A stretch of 64,000 nt of DNA, from NCBI GenBank assembly GCA_964509335.1, contig CAZDXB010000012.1, forward strand, positions 1 through 64,000, given 5' to 3'. The position numbers and the translations under genes are program-made. This stretch comes from CAZDXB01 sp964509335 (lineage in GTDB: Bacteria > Bacteroidota > Ignavibacteria > Kapaibacteriales > UBA2268). The notes beneath the pieces were generated by a model. That model was not told where the DNA came from, did not search any database, and was given only the letters and a program-made list of their open reading frames with translations. Numbering within the stretch: position 1 is the stretch's first letter; every line of letters starts with the position of its first letter. This document shows positions 49,721 through 59,600 of this stretch, in pieces.

Positions 49721-52700
49721 CTACCTTACCAGCGTCATCTTCCCCGTCTTAACTTCGCCGCCGGCTATTAGTCTATATATATAAGTCCCCGCGGCGGCTC
49801 GTTTCCCTTTTCCGTTACGCCCTCTCCAAAACTCTCTGTAAAAGCCTTCGCCCCTTTCTTCGTTGACTATAGTCTCGACTATATTGCCGAATATATCGAG
49901 AACCTCCAACTTGACTCTCATTCGGCTAGGTATTCCAAAATTAATCGCCGTAACGCTCTCAAACGGATTCGGCGAGTTCTGTTCTAAGACCACAGTCCCT
50001 TTTGCTTTATACGTCAGCGTAACGATATTTGAAAAATCGTCTTCTGTTTGGGTTCCGTCGATATCCACTTGGCGCAGTCTATATTGATATGTAGTATTCG
50101 GCATAACGTCCTCGTCGGAGTAATTGTATTCGCGCGGTTCTTTAGACGTCCCGTAACCCTGTATGAATTCGGGCAAAGTTTGCCATTCGCTTATCTCCTC
50201 GCTTACTATGCGCCGCTCTACGTAAAAGCCGAGGTTGTCGGTTTCAGAAGCGGTCTCCCATACTAAATCGTTAGCCCCGTCGCGAACGTATCCTCTGAAA
50301 TAAACTAATTCGACGGGAGGATAAAAACCGTAACGTCCGTCTAAGTATGGTCTAAGCATAGGCATCCAAGAACCTCTGGAATAAGTTTCCGTTCCGTCGG
50401 GAACGCGTCCGGTATGCAATAGGTGAGCGTATCCAGGATTTCCTATAGTTGGAGTAAATTTCTTCCAGTTCCCGCTTCCTAATCCATTCTCATAAGCGCA
50501 AATACTGCGGTTAATTAAATTTCCATATTTGCCCTTTCCTCTATAAGATTTATTAAGGTTTAAAAACACAGCTTCGCTGCCGTTTCTATCCGGCGTTTCG
50601 GGAATACCGACATACATTTTTGTTGAGCGCATACCCATTTTAGACTTTGACGCGCCAAGTTCGATTCCCGTATCGCCTAATTGTTGCACGGCTAACCAAT
50701 AATTTCCTCTTGGCAAAACCAAACTTCTGGGAAGTTTTACGGTAACGTATCTGCCATAAAAGTAATCTTGTTCTTCGTCGTCCCAGCCTCTTGTCGTTTC
50801 GATTGTCGAACCCGGAATTAAATTTGTCGGCTTATCGTTCCCTTCGTATAACGCGTAGGCTATTGGCTCGGGCGAATTGTTCTTTTCTCCGAAATACGCG
50901 GAGTAACCAAATATTGTATCCTCTTGAACTAAATTGAATTTCATTGCTATTTGACCTGAACAACCGTCGCCTCCCGGGTCGCCGTATTCCCAGACCTTGG
51001 GGAAATTATTAACGCCGCCCATAGAATATCCCATTAAAGAAAGCCCCATTCCTGTAACTCCGGATTCTTCCGGAACGTCGTTGTCGCCTTGATTCAAGTT
51101 TCTTTCGTTAGTTACCGGGTCGTAAGCGATTACAGGACCGTAGCGCAAGTTGAATACGCTGTAAGTCGTATCGTTCAATGGTTCGAAGTCTCCGCCGGGA
51201 ACCCATACGTTGCTTATTACAACATACTCTCCGGGAGGCACGTGATGCCAGCAACAATATCTCCCGTTCCAGTTAGGCATCATTATAGGTTCTTCGGCGC
51301 CGGGTAGTAGCCACGGTATCTGCTTGATTCTTTCATAAATAGCTAAAGAATCTAGTACGTAACGCGCCGAGTCTAACGCCCACTGGTTTTTTCTTTCGAA
51401 CGCTTCAATCATCTCCTTGTCGTTGGGGTCGCCCTCCCATACCCAAGCGTCGTCCAAAAAATACAATTGGTCGAAAGCGGCTTTTGGTACGATACGAGTT
51501 TTAATCCAGAATGTAGGAGCGTCCCATTTAGTATTATTGCTTATCCTAGTTCTAATAGGAAGCGCGATCGCCTGACTAGCGGGCGTAATCGTATAGGGCC
51601 ATTCAATAGCAGACTTTGTAATACCTACGTCCGCTTTTTCGTCGTCGGAATAATTAATACAAACATTATCCACAAAAAAATCGTCTTGGTCGTCGGGTAT
51701 TTGCGTTCGCGACCTTTGATTATTCTTAGCGTGTTCCTTTATTCTAAATCTGAAGTATTTGGCGCCACCGTTCGGAGCGTTGATAAACGTATCGGGAATG
51801 GGAATATGTATCATTTTATATTCATTATCAATACCGTCGTCAAAATAATCGTATCTTAATCCGTTTTCTTTCCCGTCGATATTTAAAACAGGCGGAGCCA
51901 ATGCGGAGTCCTTATCTGTCTCGTGGAATCCTCGCATATGTCCGCCGCCGCCGAACAGCGAATAAGCCGACATATTAGTCTCAGGCTCGGCGCCTCCTCT
52001 TCGCGGATGGTAACGCCAATTCTCCTCCGGAACGTTTGCAATCCATTTGCCGTCCCACCAATTTGGACTCGGTCGAGCGAATTCTATCCTTAACTCGTCG
52101 GGCGCTTGCCTTTCGGCGTACCAATTGGAAAAGACTACCCTGTGTTCGCAGCCGACTAATCTATTGTCCGACCATCCCCGCTCCCAGTCGTCTCGGTTAG
52201 CCGTCCTTTGAACGCATAATGAAAGAACCGCGCCTTGCTTTTCGTGTATATCTATCGGAAAGGAGCGTATCTCGTCGCCGCCCCAGCGCTGGATTGGTAC
52301 GGAAGCCGGTCTATTTAATTTGATTGCCGGGGATGAAATTTGATAATCGGGATACACATCTTCGTTTTTCGGCCCAAACTCGCCTCTCGGAGGAAGCGGA
52401 TGTCTCGATACTTCCTCGCCGCTTACTACCGTAGCGCCTATATTAACCCATTTATGAACAGAAGGAATCGCGATAGTGTCGCCCGACTCGTCCTCTATTA
52501 CGTGATACTCGGTTACGTCGTCCTTAAACGTCTCTTCGCTTTCTATATGCCGCATTACCCAAAACGGAACGCTCAAAGTGTCGTCGAAGGGGCACATATC
52601 CTCGAATCCTTCTCTAGTAGCGGGATTTTCAGGTATAGCTATCATAAAAATACGTTTACGACCAATATGAGAGATAAATAGCTCATTCGGCTCGAAAGGT

Positions 52701-54472
52701 CTGAAGTATATTTGAGCGAAATGATACGGCGGAACACCGTTTGGAATGTATCCGTTTACTTCTTTAAGTTCGTTATTTCCGTCGTAAAGCGCGCTCGTGT
52801 CAGCTTCGTAATTCTCGCCGGCGTATTTCACTTCGGAAAGTATAACTTTTTCGTAAGGATACTTTCCTTTTTTCTGCGCCAAAGCGGCGCTGTCTATCTT
52901 GGAAAAAGCGTTGTAAAGAGGACGCTTTAACGCTTGGCTGACAATAGCGCTTTTCAATTGGAAACTGACGTCTTGGTCTTGATAGTTAACGCCGTTGGGT
53001 CCTTGAATGTCGTTGGTCAAATTCTGAATTATTCCTACCGGCTGCAACTGCCCGATTTGCTCGTGCCCGGCTAATATCTCGTAGTTAACGGCGTCTTGCG
53101 TAAGTACTTTTTCCGTGAAATAGGGATGGTCTTGTTTCATCGGTCTTACCCGGAAAGCTATATCGCAAACCCTGAGCGTGTTCTTCCACTGCTTGAACTT
53201 GATAGCTTGCGAGGCTCTCGGTTGATTGATTTCGGCGTTCTGATGCTTGCTCCAAGCGTAAGTAGTCTGCTCGTAATGATTTTTCCAAGGCAAAGTTCCC
53301 GTATATTCGGAATTCTCCTCGGCTTCCTTTGAATTATAACCGATATGTCTCGCCCAGCCCGTTACGCCGCAATGGGTATTCATTCTAAAGATTTTCGCGG
53401 CGTCGGTTATTGTATGAGCGCCGTAGCCCCCTTCGAAATCGGCATAATTGAAAACTACGCTACTGTCGGCTTCATCCAATACTACTTGACAACTCGCTCC
53501 CAAATATCCGTTCTCGTCAATGCTCTTGTTTTTTGTGATATTAATCGTATCTCCGAGTATATAATTAACCTCCCCGTGCAAAGCAATATTAACAAAATAA
53601 ACAATCAACCTGCCGCTATCGGCGCTTCTATAATAATATACTTTGCCCCAGTCTCGAGGCTTATTCTTGTCTTTATCGTATTGTGATAAATGCAGCTCGC
53701 CGTGAAAGGGAGCGATTACCGGAGCGTCCATCTGGTCGGGTCTCGCGGCGGGATTTAATATATTATCCGGGTCGCTCGCTTTTTGCCAGCCCCAGTTGTC
53801 GGCGGTAGTGTCGCCTGTTCCGTCGCCGCTTCTTCCGTATCTGAAAAACCAGTCCTCGCTCATATGATTATAACAGTCCGGCGCGCCGTAATCTTTGCTT
53901 CGGACTTCTCTGTCGCCGTTTTCGTCGTATAAGTAACGGCTGTTCGCCAGCATTATCGAGCCGTTCGCCGATACGTAAAACGAATCGTATTCTATGCCGT
54001 TAAAAACAAATTTGAAGCCGATGGGAATAGGTCCCGCTAGGGCGTTGTCCGTCGAATCATACATATTATTCGGATTCCTGAAATAACGGTAGCCTTCTTC
54101 GCTGTGTTCTTCCCAATAATCTCTGGACTTCTGATTTGGTCCCGATAGTATCCTACGCCAGTTCGATTCGTCTTCGGTAGTGTCTTGAAAAATCTCCGAT
54201 GGATTAGGACGCCAAGGAGCTTTTACTTTATCGTCGCTATCGACAAAATAATATCCCGTAGAAATCGCCGCTTGTCTCCTTGGATTATTTATCGGGTCGC
54301 CCGTAAAGGTAAACGGATAAGGATAACTCGTGTTCCAAGGCGGGAAATCCGGCTTTTGTAGTTGACTTTTGTTATGGAGTTTATCTTTTGAGCTTTTATC
54401 GTTCCCGGCGTTTATCTGCGTTGACACAAAAAGAGCGCAAACAATAGTTAATAATAAGGTTAGCCTTTTCAT
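49721..54472 (-). CDS. Giant secreted protein with type IX sorting domain, tandem copy 1
   Basis: This 1583-residue protein has a signal peptide (MKRLTLLLTIVCALFVST) and ends in a type A sorting domain (LEQNSPNPFESVTAINFG, terminal KTGKMTLVR), so it is probably exported by the type IX system. Inside, a conserved block near residue 150 reads FNGIEYDSFYVSANGSIM, followed by long beta-rich regions with many Trp, Tyr and Asp, and an Fn3-like domain before the end (NTTYQYRLRQVDIDGT). It is a clear paralogue of the gene at 54750-59528 over its whole length. I do not recognise an enzymatic motif. It may be a surface-layer, adhesion or matrix protein. Confidence 0.85.
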   Translation of the reverse strand: MKRLTLLLTIVCALFVSTQINAGNDKSSKDKLHNKSQLQKPDFPPWNTSYPYPFTFTGDPINNPRRQAAISTGYYFVDSDDKVKAPWRPNPSEIFQDTTEDESNWRRILSGPNQKSRDYWEEHSEEGYRYFRNPNNMYDSTDNALAGPIPIGFKFVFNGIEYDSFYVSANGSIMLANSRYLYDENGDREVRSKDYGAPDCYNHMSEDWFFRYGRSGDGTGDTTADNWGWQKASDPDNILNPAARPDQMDAPVIAPFHGELHLSQYDKDKNKPRDWGKVYYYRSADSGRLIVYFVNIALHGEVNYILGDTINITKNKSIDENGYLGASCQVVLDEADSSVVFNYADFEGGYGAHTITDAAKIFRMNTHCGVTGWARHIGYNSKEAEENSEYTGTLPWKNHYEQTTYAWSKHQNAEINQPRASQAIKFKQWKNTLRVCDIAFRVRPMKQDHPYFTEKVLTQDAVNYEILAGHEQIGQLQPVGIIQNLTNDIQGPNGVNYQDQDVSFQLKSAIVSQALKRPLYNAFSKIDSAALAQKKGKYPYEKVILSEVKYAGENYEADTSALYDGNNELKEVNGYIPNGVPPYHFAQIYFRPFEPNELFISHIGRKRIFMIAIPENPATREGFEDMCPFDDTLSVPFWVMRHIESEETFKDDVTEYHVIEDESGDTIAIPSVHKWVNIGATVVSGEEVSRHPLPPRGEFGPKNEDVYPDYQISSPAIKLNRPASVPIQRWGGDEIRSFPIDIHEKQGAVLSLCVQRTANRDDWERGWSDNRLVGCEHRVVFSNWYAERQAPDELRIEFARPSPNWWDGKWIANVPEENWRYHPRRGGAEPETNMSAYSLFGGGGHMRGFHETDKDSALAPPVLNIDGKENGLRYDYFDDGIDNEYKMIHIPIPDTFINAPNGGAKYFRFRIKEHAKNNQRSRTQIPDDQDDFFVDNVCINYSDDEKADVGITKSAIEWPYTITPASQAIALPIRTRISNNTKWDAPTFWIKTRIVPKAAFDQLYFLDDAWVWEGDPNDKEMIEAFERKNQWALDSARYVLDSLAIYERIKQIPWLLPGAEEPIMMPNWNGRYCCWHHVPPGEYVVISNVWVPGGDFEPLNDTTYSVFNLRYGPVIAYDPVTNERNLNQGDNDVPEESGVTGMGLSLMGYSMGGVNNFPKVWEYGDPGGDGCSGQIAMKFNLVQEDTIFGYSAYFGEKNNSPEPIAYALYEGNDKPTNLIPGSTIETTRGWDDEEQDYFYGRYVTVKLPRSLVLPRGNYWLAVQQLGDTGIELGASKSKMGMRSTKMYVGIPETPDRNGSEAVFLNLNKSYRGKGKYGNLINRSICAYENGLGSGNWKKFTPTIGNPGYAHLLHTGRVPDGTETYSRGSWMPMLRPYLDGRYGFYPPVELVYFRGYVRDGANDLVWETASETDNLGFYVERRIVSEEISEWQTLPEFIQGYGTSKEPREYNYSDEDVMPNTTYQYRLRQVDIDGTQTEDDFSNIVTLTYKAKGTVVLEQNSPNPFESVTAINFGIPSRMRVKLEVLDIFGNIVETIVNEERGEGFYREFWRGRNGKGKRAAAGTYIYRLIAGGEVKTGKMTLVR

Positions 54473-54488
54473 AATTTAATCCCCTCGA

Positions 54489-54662
54489 TTAAGGAAAAAA
54501 AGAAAATCGAACTGTTTTTACAAGAAAATCTACCGTTATCTTCTTAGGGAATCCCCCTCCGTCCAAGGCTATAATCTTTTTACCGTTTGCGTCTTTAAAA
54601 TAATTTTTGAGCGACAGACCAGAATTGTTTCTCGTCGGCGCCCCTCCTAAATTCACTTTCAT
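54489..54662 (-). CDS. Possible small ORF between the giant genes (weak)
   Basis: A 57-codon ORF starts with ATG and reads MKVNLGGAPTRNNSG, then KDANGKKIIALDGGG, ending at a TAA just before the next giant gene. Its composition is protein-like, but there is no convincing ribosome-binding site and its codon choice (GGG, GGA runs) differs from neighbours. It could be a small gene, a decayed fragment, or chance. The remainder of the 54473-54749 gap holds the terminator of the upstream gene. Confidence 0.25.
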   Translation of the reverse strand: MKVNLGGAPTRNNSGLSLKNYFKDANGKKIIALDGGGFPKKITVDFLVKTVRFSFFP

Positions 54663-54686
54663 TTCAGATTTTCTCGCTAAAAATAA

Positions 54687-54719
54687 AAAACCCTCCCCTA
54701 TGTTTTAGAGGAGGGTTTT
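54687..54719 (-). terminator. Rho-independent terminator of giant gene copy 2
   Basis: AAAACCCTCC (54687-54696) pairs with GGAGGGTTTT (54710-54719) across a 13-base loop. Read on the minus strand, the stem is followed by TTTTTTATTTTT, a strong U-tract, and lies 31 bases beyond the stop of the 54750-59528 gene. This implies the two giant genes are transcribed separately, at least in part. Confidence 0.85.
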
Positions 54720-54749
54720 ATTTATTCGCATATCCGATTAATCCGGATA

Positions 54750-57700
54750 CTATTTAACCAGACTCATCTTGCCAGTCTTAATTACGTCGCCGGCGGTTAA
54801 TCTGTAGATGTAAGTTCCGCTTGACGATTCGCTTCCGCTCTCGTTGAATCCGTTCCAGAATTCTTTGTATGGACCCGCGCCTCTTTCCTCGTTAACCAAG
54901 GTTTTGACGACGTTTCCGTATATATCGAGTACTTCTAGTTTGACGTTCATCTGGTAAGGAAGCTCGAAATTAATAGCGGTTGAACTTTCGAACGGATTAG
55001 GCGAATTAGGCTCTAATACCACCGCGCCTTGATTTCTGTAAGTCAAGGTAACTATGTTGGAGAAATCGTCGCAGGATTGCGTTCCGTCCAAGTCAACTTG
55101 CCGCAATCTATACTGATAAGTAGTGTTCGCAACAACGTCTTCGTCAACGTAGTTATATTCATGCGGTTCGTTCGAAGTTCCGTAGCCCTGTACAAATCCG
55201 GGCAATGTCTTCCATTCGGCGTTTTCTTCGTCCGCTAAGCGACGCTCGACGTAGAATCCGTGGTTGTCAACTTCTGAAGCGGTCTCCCAAATAAGGTCGA
55301 TAGCTCCGTCTCTTACGTAACCTTTGAAGTAAACCAATTCTACAGGTATGTCGCATATTTCAAGCACATACTCTTCGGCGTAGGAGCGTTCTCCTAAATA
55401 CGCTCTAATCAGCGGCATCCAAGAACCTCTTGAATACGTTTCCGTACCGTCGGGAACTCTACCGGTATGCAACAAGTGAGCGTAACTCGGATTTCCGATG
55501 GTCGGCGTGAACCTGTTCCATTCGCCGCTTCCCAAACCGTTTTCATAAGCGAAGAAATTCAAGTTGATTAAGTTTCCGAATTTCTCTCTTAATCTAAACG
55601 ATTTCTCTATATTCAGATAATACCCCGAACTTCCGTTCTTATCCGGAGTTTGCGGCATATGGAAATACAAGTTAGTGCTGCGCATTCCCATCTTAGATTT
55701 CGAAGCGCCTAACTCAATGCCGGTTTCGCCAAGCTGCTGAGCGGCTATCCAATAGGTCCCTTTCGGAAGAACCAAACCTTTAGGCAACATAACCGTAACG
55801 TATCTGCCGTAGAAATTGTCTTGTTCAAGGTCGTCCCAGCCTCGTACAGTTTCAATGGTAGAGCCGGGTATCAGATTCATCGGCGTTTGGTCTCCTTCGT
55901 ATAACGCGTAAGCGCATGGGTCGGGAGATTGATTCTTCTCGGCGAAATACGCCGAATAGCCGAATAAAGTGTCTTCTTGAACCAAAGTAAACTTCATAGC
56001 GATTTGACCGGAACCTCCGTCGCCGCCCATATCGCCGTATTCCCAAGTGGCGGGGAAGCTGCCGACGCCGCCCATAGTATATCCTCTAAGAGTCAAGCCT
56101 CTGCCGTATTCTCCGGATTCTCTTGGGACGTCGTTATCGCCTTGATTCAAGTTGCTTTCGTTAGTTACCGGGTCGTAAGCGATTACAGGACCGTAGCGCA
56201 AGTTGAATACGCTGTAAGTCGTATCGTTCAATGGCTCAAGGTCCCCGCCGGGAACCCATACGTTGCTTATTACAACATACTCTCCGGGAGGCGCGTGATG
56301 TCTAGCGTCCCAGCCCGGCATTGTAATCGGCTCGTCCGCCGCGGGTCTCAGCATCGGTATTTGCTTCACTCTACAATAGACTGTATGGTTCGAGTCAATA
56401 AGTTCTCTGGCGGAATCTCTCGCTTGCTGATTTTTTCTTTCAAACAATTTAACCATATCTTCATCGTCGGGGTCGCCTCTCCAAACCCAAGCGTCGTCTA
56501 AGAAATACAACTGGTCGAAAGCTGCTTTAGGCACGATACGAGTTTTAATCCAAAACGTAGGAGCGTTCCATTTGGTATTATTGCTTATCCTAGTTCTGAT
56601 AGGAAGTTTGACCGCCTGACTAGCGGGCGTAATCGTATAGGGCCATTCAATAGCCGATTTCGTTATCTCGACGTCCACGTCTTCGCTTTCAGAATAGAGA
56701 ATTCTTATATTGTCAACGAAGAATTCGTCTTGGTCGTCGGGAATCATCGTTATCGACCTTTGATTATTCTTAGCGTGTTCCTGAATTCTGAATCTGAAGT
56801 ACTTAGCGCCTTCGTTCTTATAAGTAAAGAAAGTATCGGGAATCGGAATGATTATCTTCTGAAATTCGAAATCAATTCCGTCGTCGAAATAATTGTATCT
56901 TAATCCGTTAACTTTTCTAGCTCCGCTAGTTACCGGAGGCGCTAACGCGGAGTCCTTATCCGTCTCGAGGAATCCTTGCATATGACCGCCGCCGCCGAAT
57001 AGCGAGTAAGCGGACATTTTTGTTTCAGCCTTAGCCCCGCCTCTTCTGGGGTGATTTCTCCAATACTTATCTTCCGGATTATTAATCCTTACGCCCGCTC
57101 TCCAATCTGGAGTCGGAAGGAGGAATTCAACCCGTAGCTCGTCGGGAGCTTGTCTTTCGGCGTACCAGTTAGATACTACGACTCTGTGTTCGCAACCAAC
57201 GATAGTATTGTCCGACCAACCTCTTTCCCAGTCGTCTTTGTTAGCGGTTCTTTGAACGGCTAAGGATAAGACCGCGCCGTCTTTATCGTATATATCGATT
57301 GGGAAAGAACGCATCTCGACGCCGCCCCATCGACCGATTGGAACAGACAACGGTCTGTGAAATCTAATTACCGGCGAAGAAACTTTGTAATCCGGATAGA
57401 TTTCTTCGTTCTTCGGAGCAAATTCGCCTCTCGGAGGAAGCGGATTCCTCGATACCTCTTCGCCGTTTACTACTCCGGTACCGATGCTTACCCATTTATG
57501 AACCGAAGGCATAGCCGTCGGGGCTCCGTCGGGATTTTCTATTACGTGATATTCGGTTACGTCGTCGTCAAAAGTTTCGTCGCTTTCTATATGACGCATA
57601 ACCCAAAACGGAATATGCAAAGTGTCGTCGAAGGGCCACATATCGCCGAGACCTTCGCCTGTACGCGGGTCTTTTGGCACAGCAATCATAAACGCGCGCA

Positions 57701-59528
57701 TCAAGCCAATATGAGAAATAAATAGCTCGTTTGGCTCGAAGGGCCTAAAATAAACCTGCGCGAAATGATACGGCGGAACGCCGTTGGGGATATAGCCGTT
57801 AACTTCTTCAAGTTCGTTATTTCCGTCGTAAAGCTCGCTAGTATCCGCTTCGTAGTTCGTGCCGCTGAATTTAACATCGGCGAGAATCACTTTTTCGTAC
57901 GGATACTGTCCTTTCTTTTGAGCTAACGCCGTGCTGTCAATCTTGGAAAAGGCGTTGTAAAGAGGACGCTTTAACGCTTGGCTGACAATAGTGCTTTTCA
58001 ATTGGAAACTGACGTCTTGGTCTTGATAGTTGACGCCGTTGGGTCCTTGAATGTCGTTAGTCAGGTTCTGCACTATAGAAACCGGCTGCAACTGTCCTAT
58101 CTGCTCATGTCCAGCTAAGATTTCGTAGTTTATAGCGTCTCTTGTTAGTACTTTTTCCGTAAAGTCCGGTTGATCTTCTTCTTTCGGTCTGACTCTGAAA
58201 GCTAAGTCGCATACTCTCATAGTGTTTTTCCACTGTTTAAACTTGAGAGCTTGCGACGATTTTGGTTGTTGAATTTGATTGTTTTGATGCTTGCTCCAAG
58301 CGTAAGTAGTCTGCTCGTAATGGTCGTCCCAAGGCAAAGTTCCGGTATAAGTCGGGTCTTCCTTAGCTTCTTTTGAATTGTAATCGAGATGTCGAGCGAA
58401 TCCGGTAACTCCGCTATGGGTGTTCATTCTAAAGATTTCGTCGGTATAAGCTACTCTATAGTAGTTGTAACCGCCTCTAAACTCGGAATACAGGAAGGTA
58501 ACGCTGCTGTCCCTTCTGTCGAGTGTTATCTGGCAGTTGGCGCCTAAATATCCGTTTTCGTAAACTTTCTTGTCTTTCGAGATATTTGTGGAACGTCCGG
58601 GTAAATAATTAACACTGCCGTGCAAGGCTATATTTACAAAGTAAATAACAAGTTTATAACCGTTCGGGTCTTTGTAAAAGTAAACCTTACCCCAATCTCT
58701 CGGCTCTTTCGTGTCTTTGTCGTATTGCGACAAGTGAAGTTCGCCGTGGAAAGGAGCGATAACGGGAGCGTTCATCTGGTCGGGTCTGGCTCCCGGGTTT
58801 AGAATATTGCTGGAGTTGCTTGCTTTTTGCCACCCCCAGTCGTCTTCGGTAGCGTCGCCTGTTCCGTCGCCGCTTCTTCCGCCTCTGAAGAACCAGTCTT
58901 CGCTCATATGGTTATAGCAATCGTCGTCTCCGTAATTATTGCTTCTAACGACTTTTTCGCCGTTTACGTCGTATAAATAACGACTGTTAGCCAGCATAAT
59001 AGAACCGTTGGACGAAACGTAGAACGAATCGTATTGTATGCCGTTGAAAACAAAATTGAATCCGATAGGAATCGGACCGGCGATAGCGTCGTCGGTCGTG
59101 TCTTGCATGTCATTGGGATTTCTGAAGTATCTATAGCCTTCGTGGGCGTGTTCTTCGTCTTCCCAATAACTCTCGTCTCTCTGGTTAGGTCCCGAAAGAA
59201 TCCTATACCAGTTTAAAGCGTCTTCCGTTGTGTCTTGAAAGACGTCTAGCGGTTCGGGGTTCCAAGGAGCGCCGGCTTCGTCGTAGCTATCGGTATAATA
59301 ATAACCGGTAGATACGCCTGCTTGATCCTTTGGATTTTCAATGGGGTCTCCGGTAAACACAAACGGATAGGGGTAGCTCGTTCCCCAAGGTCCGAAATTC
59401 GGAGTATCCTCAATTAGCATACTTTTGCGCTGCAACTCGTCGTTTGCGTCTTTGTCGCCTTTAGCGTAAAGGTTTAAAGACAATAGTAAACCGCAAACAA
59501 CGGTTAATAGTAGAATAAGCCTTCTCAT
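54750..59528 (-). CDS. Giant secreted protein with type IX sorting domain, tandem copy 2
   Basis: This 1592-residue protein has a signal peptide (MRRLILLLTVVCGLLLSL) and a C-terminal type A sorting domain (NSPNPFESSTAINF, terminal KTGKMSLVK). It aligns end to end with the protein at 49721-54472: same FNGIQYDSFYVSSNGSIM block, same PVIAPFHGELHLSQYDKD, same ITKSAIEWPYTITPASQA, same RLRQVDLDGT. Near residue 1450 it has a short insert (RSYAEEYVLEICD) absent from the other. Some stretches are nearly identical in DNA (for example 56155-56234), others clearly diverged. Function is unknown; probably surface-located. Confidence 0.85.
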   Translation of the reverse strand: MRRLILLLTVVCGLLLSLNLYAKGDKDANDELQRKSMLIEDTPNFGPWGTSYPYPFVFTGDPIENPKDQAGVSTGYYYTDSYDEAGAPWNPEPLDVFQDTTEDALNWYRILSGPNQRDESYWEDEEHAHEGYRYFRNPNDMQDTTDDAIAGPIPIGFNFVFNGIQYDSFYVSSNGSIMLANSRYLYDVNGEKVVRSNNYGDDDCYNHMSEDWFFRGGRSGDGTGDATEDDWGWQKASNSSNILNPGARPDQMNAPVIAPFHGELHLSQYDKDTKEPRDWGKVYFYKDPNGYKLVIYFVNIALHGSVNYLPGRSTNISKDKKVYENGYLGANCQITLDRRDSSVTFLYSEFRGGYNYYRVAYTDEIFRMNTHSGVTGFARHLDYNSKEAKEDPTYTGTLPWDDHYEQTTYAWSKHQNNQIQQPKSSQALKFKQWKNTMRVCDLAFRVRPKEEDQPDFTEKVLTRDAINYEILAGHEQIGQLQPVSIVQNLTNDIQGPNGVNYQDQDVSFQLKSTIVSQALKRPLYNAFSKIDSTALAQKKGQYPYEKVILADVKFSGTNYEADTSELYDGNNELEEVNGYIPNGVPPYHFAQVYFRPFEPNELFISHIGLMRAFMIAVPKDPRTGEGLGDMWPFDDTLHIPFWVMRHIESDETFDDDVTEYHVIENPDGAPTAMPSVHKWVSIGTGVVNGEEVSRNPLPPRGEFAPKNEEIYPDYKVSSPVIRFHRPLSVPIGRWGGVEMRSFPIDIYDKDGAVLSLAVQRTANKDDWERGWSDNTIVGCEHRVVVSNWYAERQAPDELRVEFLLPTPDWRAGVRINNPEDKYWRNHPRRGGAKAETKMSAYSLFGGGGHMQGFLETDKDSALAPPVTSGARKVNGLRYNYFDDGIDFEFQKIIIPIPDTFFTYKNEGAKYFRFRIQEHAKNNQRSITMIPDDQDEFFVDNIRILYSESEDVDVEITKSAIEWPYTITPASQAVKLPIRTRISNNTKWNAPTFWIKTRIVPKAAFDQLYFLDDAWVWRGDPDDEDMVKLFERKNQQARDSARELIDSNHTVYCRVKQIPMLRPAADEPITMPGWDARHHAPPGEYVVISNVWVPGGDLEPLNDTTYSVFNLRYGPVIAYDPVTNESNLNQGDNDVPRESGEYGRGLTLRGYTMGGVGSFPATWEYGDMGGDGGSGQIAMKFTLVQEDTLFGYSAYFAEKNQSPDPCAYALYEGDQTPMNLIPGSTIETVRGWDDLEQDNFYGRYVTVMLPKGLVLPKGTYWIAAQQLGETGIELGASKSKMGMRSTNLYFHMPQTPDKNGSSGYYLNIEKSFRLREKFGNLINLNFFAYENGLGSGEWNRFTPTIGNPSYAHLLHTGRVPDGTETYSRGSWMPLIRAYLGERSYAEEYVLEICDIPVELVYFKGYVRDGAIDLIWETASEVDNHGFYVERRLADEENAEWKTLPGFVQGYGTSNEPHEYNYVDEDVVANTTYQYRLRQVDLDGTQSCDDFSNIVTLTYRNQGAVVLEPNSPNPFESSTAINFELPYQMNVKLEVLDIYGNVVKTLVNEERGAGPYKEFWNGFNESGSESSSGTYIYRLTAGDVIKTGKMSLVK

Positions 59529-59600
59529 AAATAAATCCTATTGATTTGTTATACAAACGAGTTTATTAAATTTATGTTATCACAGGTACTTGTTTTGAAA

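Noticed and set aside
49381..49752. A 123-codon plus-strand frame between the HIT gene and giant copy 1.
   Set aside because: Its middle translates the dRS3-like hairpins and its end runs antisense into the giant gene; no ribosome-binding site.
49721..59528. Possibility that the duplicated giant genes are an assembly artefact.
   Set aside because: Most of the length differs at many codons, the copies differ in an insert and in flanking sequence, and a separate terminator lies between them, so they are true paralogues.
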